Assembly (NCBI RefSeq): GCF_900104095.1
Contig: NZ_FNJO01000011.1
Span: 124,001-188,000, forward strand
Reading direction: 5' to 3'
DNA: 64,000 nucleotides
Origin: Ralstonia sp. 25mfcol4.1
GTDB taxonomy: Bacteria > Pseudomonadota > Gammaproteobacteria > Burkholderiales > Burkholderiaceae
A program made the position numbers and the translations under genes. This document shows, one piece after another, positions 21,491 to 32,156 of the stretch. The first letter of the stretch is position 1; every line of letters starts with the position of its first letter. The notes under the pieces were generated by a model, which ran no database searches, was not told the DNA's origin, and was given only the letters and a program-made list of their open reading frames with translations.

Positions 21491-22771
21491 ATGACCGAGT
21501 TCGATCTCCACGCTTACATGAACCGCGTCGGCCAGCAGGCCCGCGCGGCATCGCGCGCCATGGCGCGGGCCTCCACGGCCGACAAGAACCGTGCGCTGCT
21601 GACGATTGCCGCGGCCATCCGGCGCGATGCCGGCAAGCTCAAGGCCATCAACGCGCGCGACGTGGAGCGTGCCCGCGCCAACGGCCAGGACGCCGCCTTC
21701 GTGGACCGGCTGACGCTGTCCGACAAGGCCATCGACACCATGGCCGCCGGCCTGGAACAGATTGCCGCGCTGCCGGACCCGATCGGCGAGATCAGCAACA
21801 TGAAGTTCCGCCCGACCGGTATCCAGGTGGGCCAGATGCGCGTGCCGCTGGGGGTGATCGGCATCATTTACGAATCGCGCCCGAACGTGACCATCGACGC
21901 CGCGGCGCTGTGCCTGAAGTCGGGCAACGCCACGATCCTGCGTGGCGGCTCCGAGGCGATCGAATCGAACACGGCGCTGGCCGCGCTGGTGGCCGAGGGC
22001 CTGGCGGCCGCCGGCCTGCCGGGAGAGGCGGTACAGGTCATCGAGACCACGGACCGCGCTGCCGTTGGCCGCCTGATCACGATGAACGAATACGTCGACG
22101 TGATCGTGCCGCGCGGCGGCAAGAGCCTGATCGCGCGCCTGATCGAGGAAGGCCGCGTGCCGATGATCAAGCACCTGGACGGCATCTGCCATGTCTATAT
22201 CGACGACGATGCCGACGTGGAAAAGGCCGTGCGCATCTGCGACAACGCCAAGACGCAGCGTTACGCGCCCTGCAACACGATGGAAACGCTGCTGGTGTCG
22301 CGCCAGATCGCGGCCACCGTGCTCCCCCCGCTGTGCCGCATCTACCAGGAAAAGGGCGTGGAACTGCGCGTCTGCGCCGATACGCGCGCCACGCTGGAAG
22401 CCGCCGGCTTCAGCGGCCTGGTTGACGCCACCGAGGAAGACTGGCGTCTGGAATACCTGGCGCCGGTGCTTGCCATCCGTACCGTGGATGGTCTGGACGC
22501 GGCGATTGCGCATATCAACACCTACGGGTCGGCCCACACCGATTCGATCGTGACCGAGAACTACAGCGCCGGCATGCGCTTTATCCGCGAAGTGGACTCG
22601 GCCAGCGTGATGATCAATGCCTCGACGCGATTTGCCGACGGCTTCGAGTACGGCCTGGGCGCCGAAATCGGCATCTCGAACGACAAGCTGCACGCCCGTG
22701 GCCCGGTAGGGCTGGAGGGGCTGACGTCGCTCAAGTACGTCGTGTTCGGTCACGGCGAAGTGCGCACGTAA
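21491..22771 (+). CDS. proA: Gamma-glutamyl phosphate reductase
   Basis: Reduces gamma-glutamyl phosphate to glutamate semialdehyde in proline synthesis. The 426-residue product has the aldehyde-dehydrogenase-like fold with [16 protein letters not shown] (119-134), [11 protein letters not shown] (150-160) and catalytic Cys261 in [32 protein letters not shown] lies near the C-terminus. proC, the next pathway enzyme, is at 58 kb. Confidence 0.96.
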   Translation: MTEFDLHAYMNRVGQQARAASRAMARASTADKNRALLTIAAAIRRDAGKLKAINARDVERARANGQDAAFVDRLTLSDKAIDTMAAGLEQIAALPDPIGEISNMKFRPTGIQVGQMRVPLGVIGIIYESRPNVTIDAAALCLKSGNATILRGGSEAIESNTALAALVAEGLAAAGLPGEAVQVIETTDRAAVGRLITMNEYVDVIVPRGGKSLIARLIEEGRVPMIKHLDGICHVYIDDDADVEKAVRICDNAKTQRYAPCNTMETLLVSRQIAATVLPPLCRIYQEKGVELRVCADTRATLEAAGFSGLVDATEEDWRLEYLAPVLAIRTVDGLDAAIAHINTYGSAHTDSIVTENYSAGMRFIREVDSASVMINASTRFADGFEYGLGAEIGISNDKLHARGPVGLEGLTSLKYVVFGHGEVRT

Positions 22772-22789
22772 GGGAAGGCGGGAACGCAG

Positions 22790-23212
22790 ATGCTCTGGGT
22801 CAAGGCTTTCCATATCCTGTTCGTCGTCTCCTGGTTCGCGGGCCTGTTCTACCTGCCGCGCATCTTCGTCAACCTGGCCATGGAAACCGATCCGGCCAGC
22901 GTGCGCCGCCTGCTGCTGATGGCGCGCAAGCTGTTCCGGTTCATGACCATGCTGGCAGTGCCGGCCGTGGTGTTCGGCCTGTGGCTGTTCCTGGGCTACG
23001 GCATCGGGCGCGGCGCGGGGCAGGGCTGGATGCATGCCAAGCTGGCGCTGGTGGTGGTGCTGATCGGCTATCACCACGGCTGCGGCGTGCTGCTGCGCAA
23101 GTTCGAACGCGGCGCCAACACGCGCTCGCACGCGTTCTACCGCTGGTTCAACGAGCTACCGGTGCTGGTGCTGTTGGCCATCGTGATTCTGGTTGTCGTA
23201 AAGCCGTTCTAA
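22790..23212 (+). CDS. HemJ-like/CopD-family membrane protein (possible protoporphyrinogen IX oxidase)
   Basis: A 140-residue membrane protein with about four transmembrane segments. It starts MLWVKAFHILFVVSWFAGLF-YLPR, resembling the HemJ (UPF0093) family of oxygen-dependent protoporphyrinogen oxidases that bind haem b. His8 and Lys84 sit where HemJ proteins have invariant residues. CopD-type annotation is an alternative. It starts 19 bp after proA and is probably co-transcribed. Confidence 0.78.
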   Translation: MLWVKAFHILFVVSWFAGLFYLPRIFVNLAMETDPASVRRLLLMARKLFRFMTMLAVPAVVFGLWLFLGYGIGRGAGQGWMHAKLALVVVLIGYHHGCGVLLRKFERGANTRSHAFYRWFNELPVLVLLAIVILVVVKPF

Positions 23213-23247
23213 GCTGTCGGATTCCTACTGTTTTCGATGAGGTCGTG

Positions 23248-23853
23248 ATGAGCAAGCAGGTCGAATACTTCCTGGCGCCGCAGTCGCCGTTCGTCTACCT
23301 GGGCCATGCCCGCTTTGTGGAAATCGCCAACCGCCACCAGGCACAGGTGCTGCTGAAGCCGGCCGATCTGGGCAAGGTGTTTTCGGTTTCGGGCGGACTG
23401 CCGCTGGCGCAGCGTCCGCCGCAGCGCCAGGCATACCGGCTGGTCGAGCTCGAACGCTGGAGCAGCTTCCTGGGCATTCCGCTGAACCTGCATCCGACGT
23501 TCTTCCCGGTGTCGGGCGATGCCGCCGCCAAACTGATCATCGCGGCCCAGCTGGCGCATGGCACGGCCCGTGCGCTGACGCTGACCGGTGCCATCACGCG
23601 GGCGGTCTGGGCCGAACAGCGCAATATCGCCGACGGCGCGACGCTGGCGCAGATCGCCGACGAGAACGATCTCGATGGTGCCAGCCTGCTCAAGGCCAGC
23701 GAAGGCCAGGCGGTGCAGGCCGCTTATGCGCAGAACACGCAGGATGCGATTTCCGCCAATGTGTTCGGCGCGCCGTGGTTCGTCTACGACGGCCAACCGT
23801 ATTGGGGCCAGGACCGGCTCGACTTCCTTGACCGCGCGCTGGCGGCAGGCTGA
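23248..23853 (+). CDS. 2-hydroxychromene-2-carboxylate isomerase-like DsbA-fold protein
   Basis: A 201-residue member of the kappa-GST/HCCA-isomerase (NahD) branch of the DsbA-like fold. VEYFLAPQSPFVYLGHARFVEIA is the N-terminal thioredoxin-fold strand, with Ser in place of a CXXC active site (SPFVYLG), and NVFGAPWFVYDGQPYWGQDRLDFL is the conserved C-terminal segment. Such enzymes are glutathione-dependent isomerases; no naphthalene genes are near, so the substrate is unknown. A terminator follows. Confidence 0.85.
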   Translation: MSKQVEYFLAPQSPFVYLGHARFVEIANRHQAQVLLKPADLGKVFSVSGGLPLAQRPPQRQAYRLVELERWSSFLGIPLNLHPTFFPVSGDAAAKLIIAAQLAHGTARALTLTGAITRAVWAEQRNIADGATLAQIADENDLDGASLLKASEGQAVQAAYAQNTQDAISANVFGAPWFVYDGQPYWGQDRLDFLDRALAAG

Positions 23854-23879
23854 TCGGCACACCGGACCCACGCCTTGCC

Positions 23880-23901
23880 CGTCCGCGATGCGGACGTTTT
23901 T
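23880..23901 (+). terminator. Terminator after the DsbA-fold isomerase gene
   Basis: CGTCCGC-GAT-GCGGACG followed by TTTTTG, placed between the isomerase gene and the RNA methyltransferase gene. Confidence 0.75.
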
Positions 23902-23921
23902 GTTTTCTGGAAAGACTCGCC

Positions 23922-25184
23922 ATGACCCAAGCCTTCTTTGCACCTTGCCCGCGTGGCCTTGAACCGGCACTGGCCGAGGAGCTGCGCGAGATTGCGCAGT
24001 ACCCGGCCGTGGTGGCAGCGGCACCGTTCGAGGTGCATCGCGAAATGCCGGGCGGCGTGACGTTTTCGGGCGAGATGGCCGCGGCCTATGCGGTCAACCT
24101 GCATTCGCGGATTGCCAGCCGCGTGCTGCTGCGCGTGGCGCAGCGCGGCTACCGCCACGAGGACGATATCTATTCGCTGACGCGCCAGCAACGGTGGGAG
24201 CAATGGTTCTCGCCGGACGAGACGCTGCGCGTGGACATCACCGCCCACAAGTCGCAACTGCGCAGCCTCAATTTCACGGCGCTGCGCGTCAAGGACGGGG
24301 TCTGCGACGCCATGCGCGAGCGCCTGGGCGCACGCCCGAGCGTCGATACGGTCAGTCCGGACGTCCGCATCTATGCACACCTGACCGAGACCGACTGCAC
24401 GCTGTACCTGGACACCACGGGCGAACCGCTGTTCAAGCGCGGCTGGCGCATGGAGAAAGGCGAGGCGCCGCTCAAGGAAAGCCTTGCCGGAGGCATCCTG
24501 CGCCTGGCTGGGTGGGTGCCTGGCCAGACCGGCCGGCCGTTCTTCGATCCGATGTGCGGCAGCGGCACGTTCCTGGTGGAAGCCGCGCAGGTGGCGCTCG
24601 GCATCGCGCCGGGCGTGGGCCGCACGTTTGCGTTCGAGTGGCTGAAGGGGGCGGACACCAAGGTGTGGCAGGCGTTGCGTGCCGATGCGCAACGCGCGCG
24701 CGAATCGGCCGCCAGCCGCGCCGCGACGCTGCAGATCGCCGGTTCCGATATTTCGACGGACATGCTGGCGATGGCGCAGGCCAACTGGCAGCGTGCCGGC
24801 CTGCCAGGCGATATTTCGCTGAAGCAGGTGGATGCACGTTTCGTCCAGCCGCCGTTTGCGGAGCCGGGCCTGATGATGATGAACCCGCCCTACGGCGAGC
24901 GGATCGCCGTGCGCGGCAATCGCCGCGATGCGATGCAGGACGCGCCGCCCGACGAAGTGGAAGAGGCCGCCGCCAACCAGTTTGCCAGCGCCTTTGCCAC
25001 TACGCTCAAGCAGAATTTTGCGGGCTGGCAGGCGTGGGTGTTCACGGGCGATCTGTCCATCCCCAAGCGGCTTCGGCTGAAGGAATCGCGCCGCACGCCC
25101 CTTTACAACGGCAATATCGAATGCCGGCTGTTCCGGTTCGACATGGTGCGCGGCGGCAATCGGGAAGGCCAGAAGAAGGATTGA
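23922..25184 (+). CDS. THUMP-domain class I RNA methyltransferase (RlmL/YpsC family)
   Basis: A 420-residue SAM-dependent RNA methyltransferase. The N-terminal THUMP region (about 1-165) starts FFAPCPRGLEPALAEEL; SAM-binding FFDPMCGSGTFLVEAAQ (near 200-216) and the catalytic MMNPPYGER (near 320-328) follow. This architecture corresponds to the N-terminal methyltransferase half of E. coli RlmL or to the stand-alone YpsC type, expected to make N2-methylguanosine in 23S rRNA. The target has not been shown for this shorter form. Confidence 0.88.
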   Translation: MTQAFFAPCPRGLEPALAEELREIAQYPAVVAAAPFEVHREMPGGVTFSGEMAAAYAVNLHSRIASRVLLRVAQRGYRHEDDIYSLTRQQRWEQWFSPDETLRVDITAHKSQLRSLNFTALRVKDGVCDAMRERLGARPSVDTVSPDVRIYAHLTETDCTLYLDTTGEPLFKRGWRMEKGEAPLKESLAGGILRLAGWVPGQTGRPFFDPMCGSGTFLVEAAQVALGIAPGVGRTFAFEWLKGADTKVWQALRADAQRARESAASRAATLQIAGSDISTDMLAMAQANWQRAGLPGDISLKQVDARFVQPPFAEPGLMMMNPPYGERIAVRGNRRDAMQDAPPDEVEEAAANQFASAFATTLKQNFAGWQAWVFTGDLSIPKRLRLKESRRTPLYNGNIECRLFRFDMVRGGNREGQKKD

Positions 25185-25255
25185 GGCGTCTTGCTCCTCT
25201 GTCCCGCAGCATGGGGAGAGGGGGCGAGCGCAAACAGGCGGGCGCAGGAGCCCGA

Positions 25256-26305
25256 TCAGACCAGCCTGTTGCGCCCGGTCATCGCCGCGCCGTTGCGCGA
25301 AAACTCCGACAGGAAGCTTTGCAGGCTGACCACCGGCTCCTGCAGCATGTGGCGCGGCAGGTCGAACAGCGCGTAGAAATATTCCTCGTTGCCCTCGCAG
25401 CGTTCCGCTGGCAGGCAGTATTGTTCCCAGTCCATGCAGGCCGGCGTGTACATGCCGTTGCCAGGCCAGAAGAACGGCACGATGCGGCCCTCGCGCAGCC
25501 CTTCGATCAACGCCGCGGGCGCCTCGTACGCTTCGGCCGACTCCACCTGGGTCATCAGCCCGGCGCGCGTTTCGATCACCATCAGCGTGGCATGGCCCTG
25601 TGCGGTCAGCAGCAGCATGCCTACCGGGTTCGGGAACAGGTAGTACTCGATAAAGCCATAGCGCGCCGCCGTCTGGCGTACGCGGTCAGCCATGACCGGA
25701 TCCGACAGGAACGAGTACGAATGGCGCGTGAGCAGGTCGCGCAGCGTGCGCGAGATCGACGCGAAGTATTGCTGCTGGAGCGCGTCGATTTCGTCGTTCA
25801 GCCGCGCCACCATGTTCGGATCGTGCTTCTTCACGTAGCGGTCGATCAGCCCGTGGTTGAAGCCCTGCACGGCGATGCTTTCATCGGCCGTACCCGTCAG
25901 CAGGATGGTCTTGCACGGCAGGTCTTCCAGCGCCTGGCAGAATTCAAGTCCGTCCATCTGCGGCATGGAGTAGTCAACCACGACCACTCCGGGTTGCAGG
26001 AAGCGATGCACATCGTGGATCTGACGATGGATGCGGTCGACATCGAGCTGCACCGTGCGGCGTTCGGACAGGAAGGTCAGGTCGTCGTGCGTGACGCGCA
26101 CCGGCAGGAAGGCGGGATGCCGCGTGGCATACGCTTCGCGAATCCACGTCAGCGCGTCGCGCGGATCGGTGAAGCTGACCACCGCGCGCGATGCATCCAT
26201 CTGGAAAGCCAGGCTGTCGATAAACGACTTGCTGTCGTCCACCAGTACCGTCAGTACTGGGTGATGGAAAACCGACAGGTTCCGGTCGTGCGCGGGGAAT
26301 GTCAT
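25256..26305 (-). CDS. Response regulator with expanded receiver domain and unassigned C-terminal domain
   Basis: A 349-residue protein. Receiver features are the acidic pair Asp23-Asp24 (LTVLVDDSK), the probable phosphoacceptor Asp111 in VVVVDYSMPQMDG, LLTGTAD near 135-141 and Lys159/160. The acidic pair and Asp111 are 87 residues apart, about 40 more than in CheY, so the receiver carries an insertion (about residues 55-100). The C-terminal ~150 residues have no recognised output domain; no HTH, GGDEF or HD-GYP motif is visible. No partner kinase is adjacent. The ATG at 26305 is chosen over an upstream ATG whose extension has no receiver similarity. Confidence 0.8.
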   Translation of the reverse strand: MTFPAHDRNLSVFHHPVLTVLVDDSKSFIDSLAFQMDASRAVVSFTDPRDALTWIREAYATRHPAFLPVRVTHDDLTFLSERRTVQLDVDRIHRQIHDVHRFLQPGVVVVDYSMPQMDGLEFCQALEDLPCKTILLTGTADESIAVQGFNHGLIDRYVKKHDPNMVARLNDEIDALQQQYFASISRTLRDLLTRHSYSFLSDPVMADRVRQTAARYGFIEYYLFPNPVGMLLLTAQGHATLMVIETRAGLMTQVESAEAYEAPAALIEGLREGRIVPFFWPGNGMYTPACMDWEQYCLPAERCEGNEEYFYALFDLPRHMLQEPVVSLQSFLSEFSRNGAAMTGRNRLV

Positions 26306-26525
26306 GGTGCGATCAAATCTGGCCGCCGGCCGCAAGGGGAAAAAGAACGGGGCAAGCCAGTATAGCGCCTGCACCTGCATGCGCAACCAGACCACGCAAA
26401 AGGAAACGGCCAGCGTTGGTTGCTGGCCGCACTACTTCGATTTTATTGATTTCAGGTCTGCGCGTTTCTTTATTCACTTGGCAGAACTGCGGGCCTGACG
26501 GCCACTGCCGAAGATTAACGGCAGC

Positions 26526-27998
26526 TTATTCCACGGCCTTGAACATGTCCTCCACCACCTTCTTGGCGTCGCCGAACACCATCATGGTCTTGTCCATGTA
26601 GAACAGCTCGTTGTCCAGGCCCGCGTAGCCGGCGGCCATCGAACGCTTGTTCACGATGATGGTCTTGGCCTTGTAGGCTTCCAGGATCGGCATGCCGGCG
26701 ATCGGCGATTTCGGATCGGTCTTGGCAGATGGGTTCACCACGTCGTTGGCGCCCAGCACCAGCACCACGTCGGCCTGCCCGAATTCGCTGTTGATGTCCT
26801 CCATCTCGAAGACCTGGTCGTACGGCACCTCGGCCTCGGCCAGCAGCACGTTCATGTGGCCCGGCATGCGGCCTGCCACGGGGTGGATGGCGTACTTCAC
26901 CGTCACGCCGTGCTCGGTCAGCTTTTCGGTCAATTCTTTAAGTGCATGCTGCGCACGGGCCACCGCCAGGCCGTAGCCGGGCACGATGATCACGGTCTCG
27001 GCGTTGCTCATCACGAACGCGGCGTCGTCGGCCGAGCCGGACTTCACGTTCCGCTGCGCCTGCGCGCCAGCGGGGCCGGCAGCAGACGCCTCGGCGCCGA
27101 AGCCGCCCAGGATCACGTTGAAGAACGAACGGTTCATCGCGCGGCACATGATGTACGACAGGATGGCACCCGAGGATCCCACCAGCGAGCCGGCGATGAT
27201 CAGCATCGGGTTGTTCAGCGAGAAGCCGATGCCCGCTGCCGCCCAGCCCGAGTACGAGTTCAGCATCGACACCACCACGGGCATGTCGGCGCCGCCGATC
27301 GGGATGATGATCAGCACGCCCAGCACGAAGGCGATGGCCAGCATGATCAGGAACGGCAGCCACGACTGCGACAGGAAGAAGATCACGCCGAAGCCGAGCA
27401 TGGCGATGGCGAGCAGCAGGTTCAGCCAGTGCTGGCCCGGGAACACTACCGGCGCGCCCTGGAACAGGCGGAACTTGTAGCGGCCCGACAGCTTGCCGAA
27501 CGCGATGACCGAGCCCGAGAACGTAATCGCCCCCACGAAGCAGCCGATGAACAGCTCGATGCGGTTGCCCAGCGGGATCAGGTGCGTACCGGCCGGCGTG
27601 ATGCCGAACGCGGCCGGCTCCGCCACGGCAGCCACGGCGATAAACACCGCGGCCAGACCGATCAGCGAGTGCATCGCCGCCACCAGTTCCGGCATCTTGG
27701 TCATTTCGACCTTGCGTGCCACGTAGGCGCCAATGCCGCCGCCCACCACCAGCGCGCCGAAGATCAGCGCCAGGCCGGTGCCGACCGACGACTGCGCGGC
27801 GCCCACGGCCAGGAACTCGTTCTTGAGCTTGACGATCAGCACCAGCGTGGTCACCACGGCAATCGCCATGCCGATCATGCCGAACGCGTTGCCCTTGCGG
27901 GCCGACGCCGGGTGCGACAACCCCTTCAGGGCCTGGATGAAGCAGACCGACGCCACCAGGTACAGCAGCGTCACAAGGTTCATGCTGATGCCTTCCAT
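26526..27998 (-). CDS. pntB: NAD(P) transhydrogenase subunit beta
   Basis: Proton-pumping transhydrogenase subunit carrying most membrane helices and the NADP(H)-binding domain III. The 490-residue product has an N-terminal region of about eight or nine hydrophobic segments (from MNLVTLLYLVAS to about 290) and the C-terminal NADP site with VIIVPGYGLAVARAQHAL, VAGRMPGHMNVLLAEA and LVLGANDVVNPSA. The ATG at 27998 shares a base with the pntAB stop codon (TGATG), so the two are coupled. Last gene of the pntAA-pntAB-pntB operon. Confidence 0.96.
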   Translation of the reverse strand: MEGISMNLVTLLYLVASVCFIQALKGLSHPASARKGNAFGMIGMAIAVVTTLVLIVKLKNEFLAVGAAQSSVGTGLALIFGALVVGGGIGAYVARKVEMTKMPELVAAMHSLIGLAAVFIAVAAVAEPAAFGITPAGTHLIPLGNRIELFIGCFVGAITFSGSVIAFGKLSGRYKFRLFQGAPVVFPGQHWLNLLLAIAMLGFGVIFFLSQSWLPFLIMLAIAFVLGVLIIIPIGGADMPVVVSMLNSYSGWAAAGIGFSLNNPMLIIAGSLVGSSGAILSYIMCRAMNRSFFNVILGGFGAEASAAGPAGAQAQRNVKSGSADDAAFVMSNAETVIIVPGYGLAVARAQHALKELTEKLTEHGVTVKYAIHPVAGRMPGHMNVLLAEAEVPYDQVFEMEDINSEFGQADVVLVLGANDVVNPSAKTDPKSPIAGMPILEAYKAKTIIVNKRSMAAGYAGLDNELFYMDKTMMVFGDAKKVVEDMFKAVE

Positions 27999-28330
27999 CA
28001 CGCACCTCCCTTGGCGGCTTCAGCCCCGGCCTTGGCGCGTGGCTCCTTCTTCTTGAACATCTCCAGCATGCGCTGGGTCACCAGGAAGCCACCGAACACG
28101 TTCACCGCGGCCAGTGCCACGGCCAGCGTGCCCATCACGCGGCCCACGCCGCCTTCGGTCAGGCCGGCCGCCAGCATGGCACCGACGATGATGATGGCCG
28201 AGATCGCATTGGTCACGGCCATCAGCGGGGTGTGCAGCGCGGGCGTGACCGTCCACACCACGTGGTACCCCACGTAAATTGCCAGCACGAAGATGATCAG
28301 GTTGATCACCGTGTGGTTCACCATCTCCAT
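27998..28330 (-). CDS. pntAB: NAD(P) transhydrogenase subunit alpha, membrane part
   Basis: A 110-residue protein with three hydrophobic segments, beginning with [19 protein letters not shown] and including [18 protein letters not shown]. It is the separate C-terminal membrane portion of the alpha subunit (alpha-2), which in E. coli is fused to domain I. It overlaps pntB by one base and lies 142 bp after pntAA. The Lys/Ala-rich C-terminus ([18 protein letters not shown]) is cytoplasmic by prediction. Confidence 0.94.
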   Translation of the reverse strand: MEMVNHTVINLIIFVLAIYVGYHVVWTVTPALHTPLMAVTNAISAIIIVGAMLAAGLTEGGVGRVMGTLAVALAAVNVFGGFLVTQRMLEMFKKKEPRAKAGAEAAKGGA

Positions 28331-28472
28331 CGACTTCTCCTCCGTTGCTTTTGAATACTGCCGAGCGTCGCGTCCGCGCAGGCGGGCTGGAACTGCAGGA
28401 TCAAGCTTGCCGGGGACGCGGCGGGCCGTGGCGCAGGGCTCTTTCAGCGCCGCGGCATCTTCAGACGGGATG

Positions 28473-29597
<1,125 letters not shown>

Positions 29598-29937
29598 CGT
29601 CAATTTCTCCTGTCTGGCGTCGTTCGTAATCTGGTCGGGCCAACGTCCTCGCCCGTTGATGCATTGCAAAAGAATGCGTCAATTTTTGCGCAGCTTACCC
29701 GAAACTTACGTTCGGTGGTGACTCGCCGGTCGGGTATATGTGCTTTCACCGAAACTCATCTTTTCTGCTCATGAAATGACTCGTTTGATGCACATCGGAT
29801 TACCCTGAATTCCGCCATTGATGGAATGGCATCGGCGTCACCTGCAATCTTGACGCCGATTTGATACGGGGCTGCGTATCGTGGCGTCCACGTCTCTTTC
29901 GAGGCGTTTTTTCCAATTCGTCCACGGTTTTTCATTC
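29598..29937. promoter_or_regulatory. Divergent intergenic region pntAA / porin
   Basis: No gene is supported in these 340 bases. It must hold the promoters of both the pnt operon and the porin. Small inverted repeats are visible: GCCAT...ATGGC at about 29814-29830 and GATAC...GTATC at 29863-29880. No -35/-10 pair could be fixed with confidence. Confidence 0.4.
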
Positions 29938-30732
29938 ATGATTGCAACCCGCCTGATGACCTCGGCGCCGGCCTCGCTGGCCGCCGCCATCCTGCTTGCC
30001 GCCCCGTTTTCCAACGCCTTCGCGCAGCAGGCGGCCCCGGACGCCCCGCAGCCAGCGTCGCCGCACACCTTCACGGCCAACGTGTCGGTGGTGTCCGATT
30101 ACCGCTACCGCGGGATCAGCCAGACCGACCGTCGCCCGTCCATCCAGGGCGGCTTCGACTACGCGCACGTGAGCGGCTTCTACGTCGGCAACTGGAACTC
30201 GAGCATCAGCTGGCTGGGCGATGCCGACGCGTCGGTGTCCGCGCCCGTCGAGATGGATTTCTATGGCGGTTTCAGGAATACGTTCAAGCTGGCCGACCAG
30301 GAATTCAACTATGACCTGGGCGTGCTGGAGTACTACTATCCGGGCGGATACACGGCCACGCGTCCGTACACCACCGAGTTGTATGCCGGCATCGGCTGGG
30401 GGCCGGTCTTCCTCAAGTACTCGCACGCGGTGACCAACCTGTTCGGGTTCGCCGACAGCAAGAACAGTTACTACGTCGATCTGACGGTCAACGTGCCGCT
30501 GAATGTGTGGGGCCTGACGCTGAACGCGCACGTCGGCTACCAGGGCGTGCAGCATTTCAGCGACGCCTCGTACACGGACTGGAAGGTTGGGCTGACGAAG
30601 GACCTGGGTAGTGGCTTCTCGCTGGCCGTGGCCTATCTCGACACGAACGCCAGCAAGGCTGCCTACACGAACACGCGCGGACGCTACCTGGGCAAGGCGA
30701 CGGCCTTGGCGTCGATCACGAAGACGTTCTGA
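29938..30732 (+). CDS. TorF-family putative porin (Gcw_chp family)
   Basis: A 264-residue secreted protein. The N-terminus is a signal peptide with probable cleavage after NAFA (about residue 29). The mature part begins with FTANVSVVSDYRYRGISQTDRRPSIQGGFDYAH, which is the hallmark of the Gcw_chp/TorF family (given here as two joined segments: VSDYRYRGISQTDRRP and SIQGGFDYAH), with alternating aromatic strands and a C-terminal Phe (ITKTF) typical of outer-membrane beta-barrels. Solute is unknown. GTG at 29881 is a longer alternative start but would put 19 extra residues before a good signal peptide. Confidence 0.85.
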   Translation: MIATRLMTSAPASLAAAILLAAPFSNAFAQQAAPDAPQPASPHTFTANVSVVSDYRYRGISQTDRRPSIQGGFDYAHVSGFYVGNWNSSISWLGDADASVSAPVEMDFYGGFRNTFKLADQEFNYDLGVLEYYYPGGYTATRPYTTELYAGIGWGPVFLKYSHAVTNLFGFADSKNSYYVDLTVNVPLNVWGLTLNAHVGYQGVQHFSDASYTDWKVGLTKDLGSGFSLAVAYLDTNASKAAYTNTRGRYLGKATALASITKTF

Positions 30733-30872
30733 GCGCCGGATACGTGCTGGCGGCCCGCATCTTTACGCGTTCTTGATGGCGGGCCGGCCAAACGCTGCAT
30801 CAAATTGAGGCCAGTCTCCCTAGCATGGAACCATGTTCAACAGACGATCCGCCCCGCGCGGATCTTCGCTTC

Positions 30873-31193
30873 ATGCGACAGTCATCGAGTCTCGCCGTGG
30901 CGTTTGCATCGGTTCCGCGACGCCGTGCCATTGCCCAGGATCCATGGATTCGCCTGCGGCTGGCCGTCTCGTCGTCACAGGTCTTCGCGCTGCGCCAGAC
31001 GCTGCATCGCGCGATCGGCAACATGGCCCGGATCTACGTGGTGGAAGTGGATCATCGCAACGGCGAGACCGCGCTGCACGTGGAGGTGGAGCGCGGCGAC
31101 CGCGACGCGGCCATGCACGCAATCATGGCGGCCTTGCCCGCGGCCGAATTTGGCGTGGCGACGATGCTCGGGGACGACCATGGCACGCATTGA
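30873..31193 (+). CDS. Small unassigned protein with ACT-like strand/helix pattern
   Basis: A 106-residue protein I do not recognise. After a basic N-terminus the pattern reads strand (RLRLAVS), helix (FALRQTLHRAIGN), strand (ARIYVVEVDHR), strand (TALHVEVERGD), helix (DAAMHAIMAALP), strand (EFGVATML), the beta-alpha-beta-beta-alpha-beta order of ACT/ferredoxin-like domains. The 3' end overlaps the DapA-family gene by 14 bp, so the two are translationally coupled; a regulatory partner role is inferred, not shown. An ATG at 30825 would give 16 more residues. Confidence 0.65.
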   Translation: MRQSSSLAVAFASVPRRRAIAQDPWIRLRLAVSSSQVFALRQTLHRAIGNMARIYVVEVDHRNGETALHVEVERGDRDAAMHAIMAALPAAEFGVATMLGDDHGTH

Positions 31194-32088
31194 CCCGCAG
31201 CGCGGCGCAATTGCCGATGGCCTGTGGCTGCCGATGGTCACGCCGCTGCGCAACGACCAGGTGGATATCGATGACGCCCAGCGCCTGGCGTCGCACTACG
31301 CGGCGGCCGGTGTCGATGGCCTGATCGTGCTGGGCACGACGGGCGAGGGCGGCCTGCTGACCGATGCCGAGCGGTTCATGCTGACGGCGGCGGTGCTCGA
31401 AGCCGTCGACGGCGCGCTGCCGGTGATGGCCGGCGTGGGCGGCGTGGCCACCCACGCCGTGTGCGATCAGGTGCGCCGGCTCGACCGCCTGCCGCTGGCC
31501 GGCTACCTGGTGCCGCCGCCGTACTACCTGCGCGTGTCCGACGAAGGCATCGCCTGGCATATGCGCAGCGTGGCGGCCCAGACTGGCAAACCGCTGATGC
31601 TCTACAACGTGCCCAAGCGCACCGGCTGCACGATTTCTCCCGAACTGGCGTGGCGCCTCGCCGCCCATCCGCAGATCGTGGCCGTCAAGGAATGCGACCC
31701 GGCCGGCATGCGCTCGCTGGCCATGCAGGACCTGATCGGCGTGTATTGCGGCGACGATGCGTCGATGCTCGACCACCTGCTGCGCGGCGGCCAGGGCATC
31801 GTGCCGGCTGCGGCGCACGTACGCCCCGACCTGTTCGTACGGCTGCTGCATCTGGCGCGCACCGGACGCGACGAGGCCGCGCGGGCCCTGTTCCGGCAGC
31901 TGTCGCCGCTGATCGGGCTGATGTTCGCCGAGCCCAATCCGGCACCTGTGAAAGCCGCGCTGGCGCTGGCCGGCATGACCACGGCCGAGGTGCGTCGCCC
32001 GCTGATGCCGGTGTCGAAGTCACTTGTGGCCCGCATCGACGCGGCCATCGCCGAGCTGCCCCCCATGCTGACGGCCGAGGCGGCCTGA
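31180..32088 (+). CDS. DapA/N-acetylneuraminate lyase-family aldolase
   Basis: A 302-residue class I aldolase of the dihydrodipicolinate synthase family. Thr53-Thr54 lie in LGTTGEGG, Tyr142 and Arg147 in YNVPKRTG, and the Schiff-base Lys170 in VAVKECD, all at family positions; the Arg in the YNVPxRTG motif favours DHDPS-like chemistry. It is coupled to a small ACT-like ORF. A second, dedicated dapA is likely elsewhere, so the substrate is uncertain. Confidence 0.85.
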   Translation: MARIDPQRGAIADGLWLPMVTPLRNDQVDIDDAQRLASHYAAAGVDGLIVLGTTGEGGLLTDAERFMLTAAVLEAVDGALPVMAGVGGVATHAVCDQVRRLDRLPLAGYLVPPPYYLRVSDEGIAWHMRSVAAQTGKPLMLYNVPKRTGCTISPELAWRLAAHPQIVAVKECDPAGMRSLAMQDLIGVYCGDDASMLDHLLRGGQGIVPAAAHVRPDLFVRLLHLARTGRDEAARALFRQLSPLIGLMFAEPNPAPVKAALALAGMTTAEVRRPLMPVSKSLVARIDAAIAELPPMLTAEAA

Positions 32089-32156
32089 AACTCCGCGCGC
32101 CATGCACGTTCGAACGGCAACCGGTAAAATGCCGGATTGCTTAAAAAATGTGCATC

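Noticed and set aside
31180-32088. Main dapA of lysine synthesis
   Set aside because: The catalytic residues fit the family, but the coupling to an ACT-like ORF and the lack of lysine genes alongside do not support naming it dapA.
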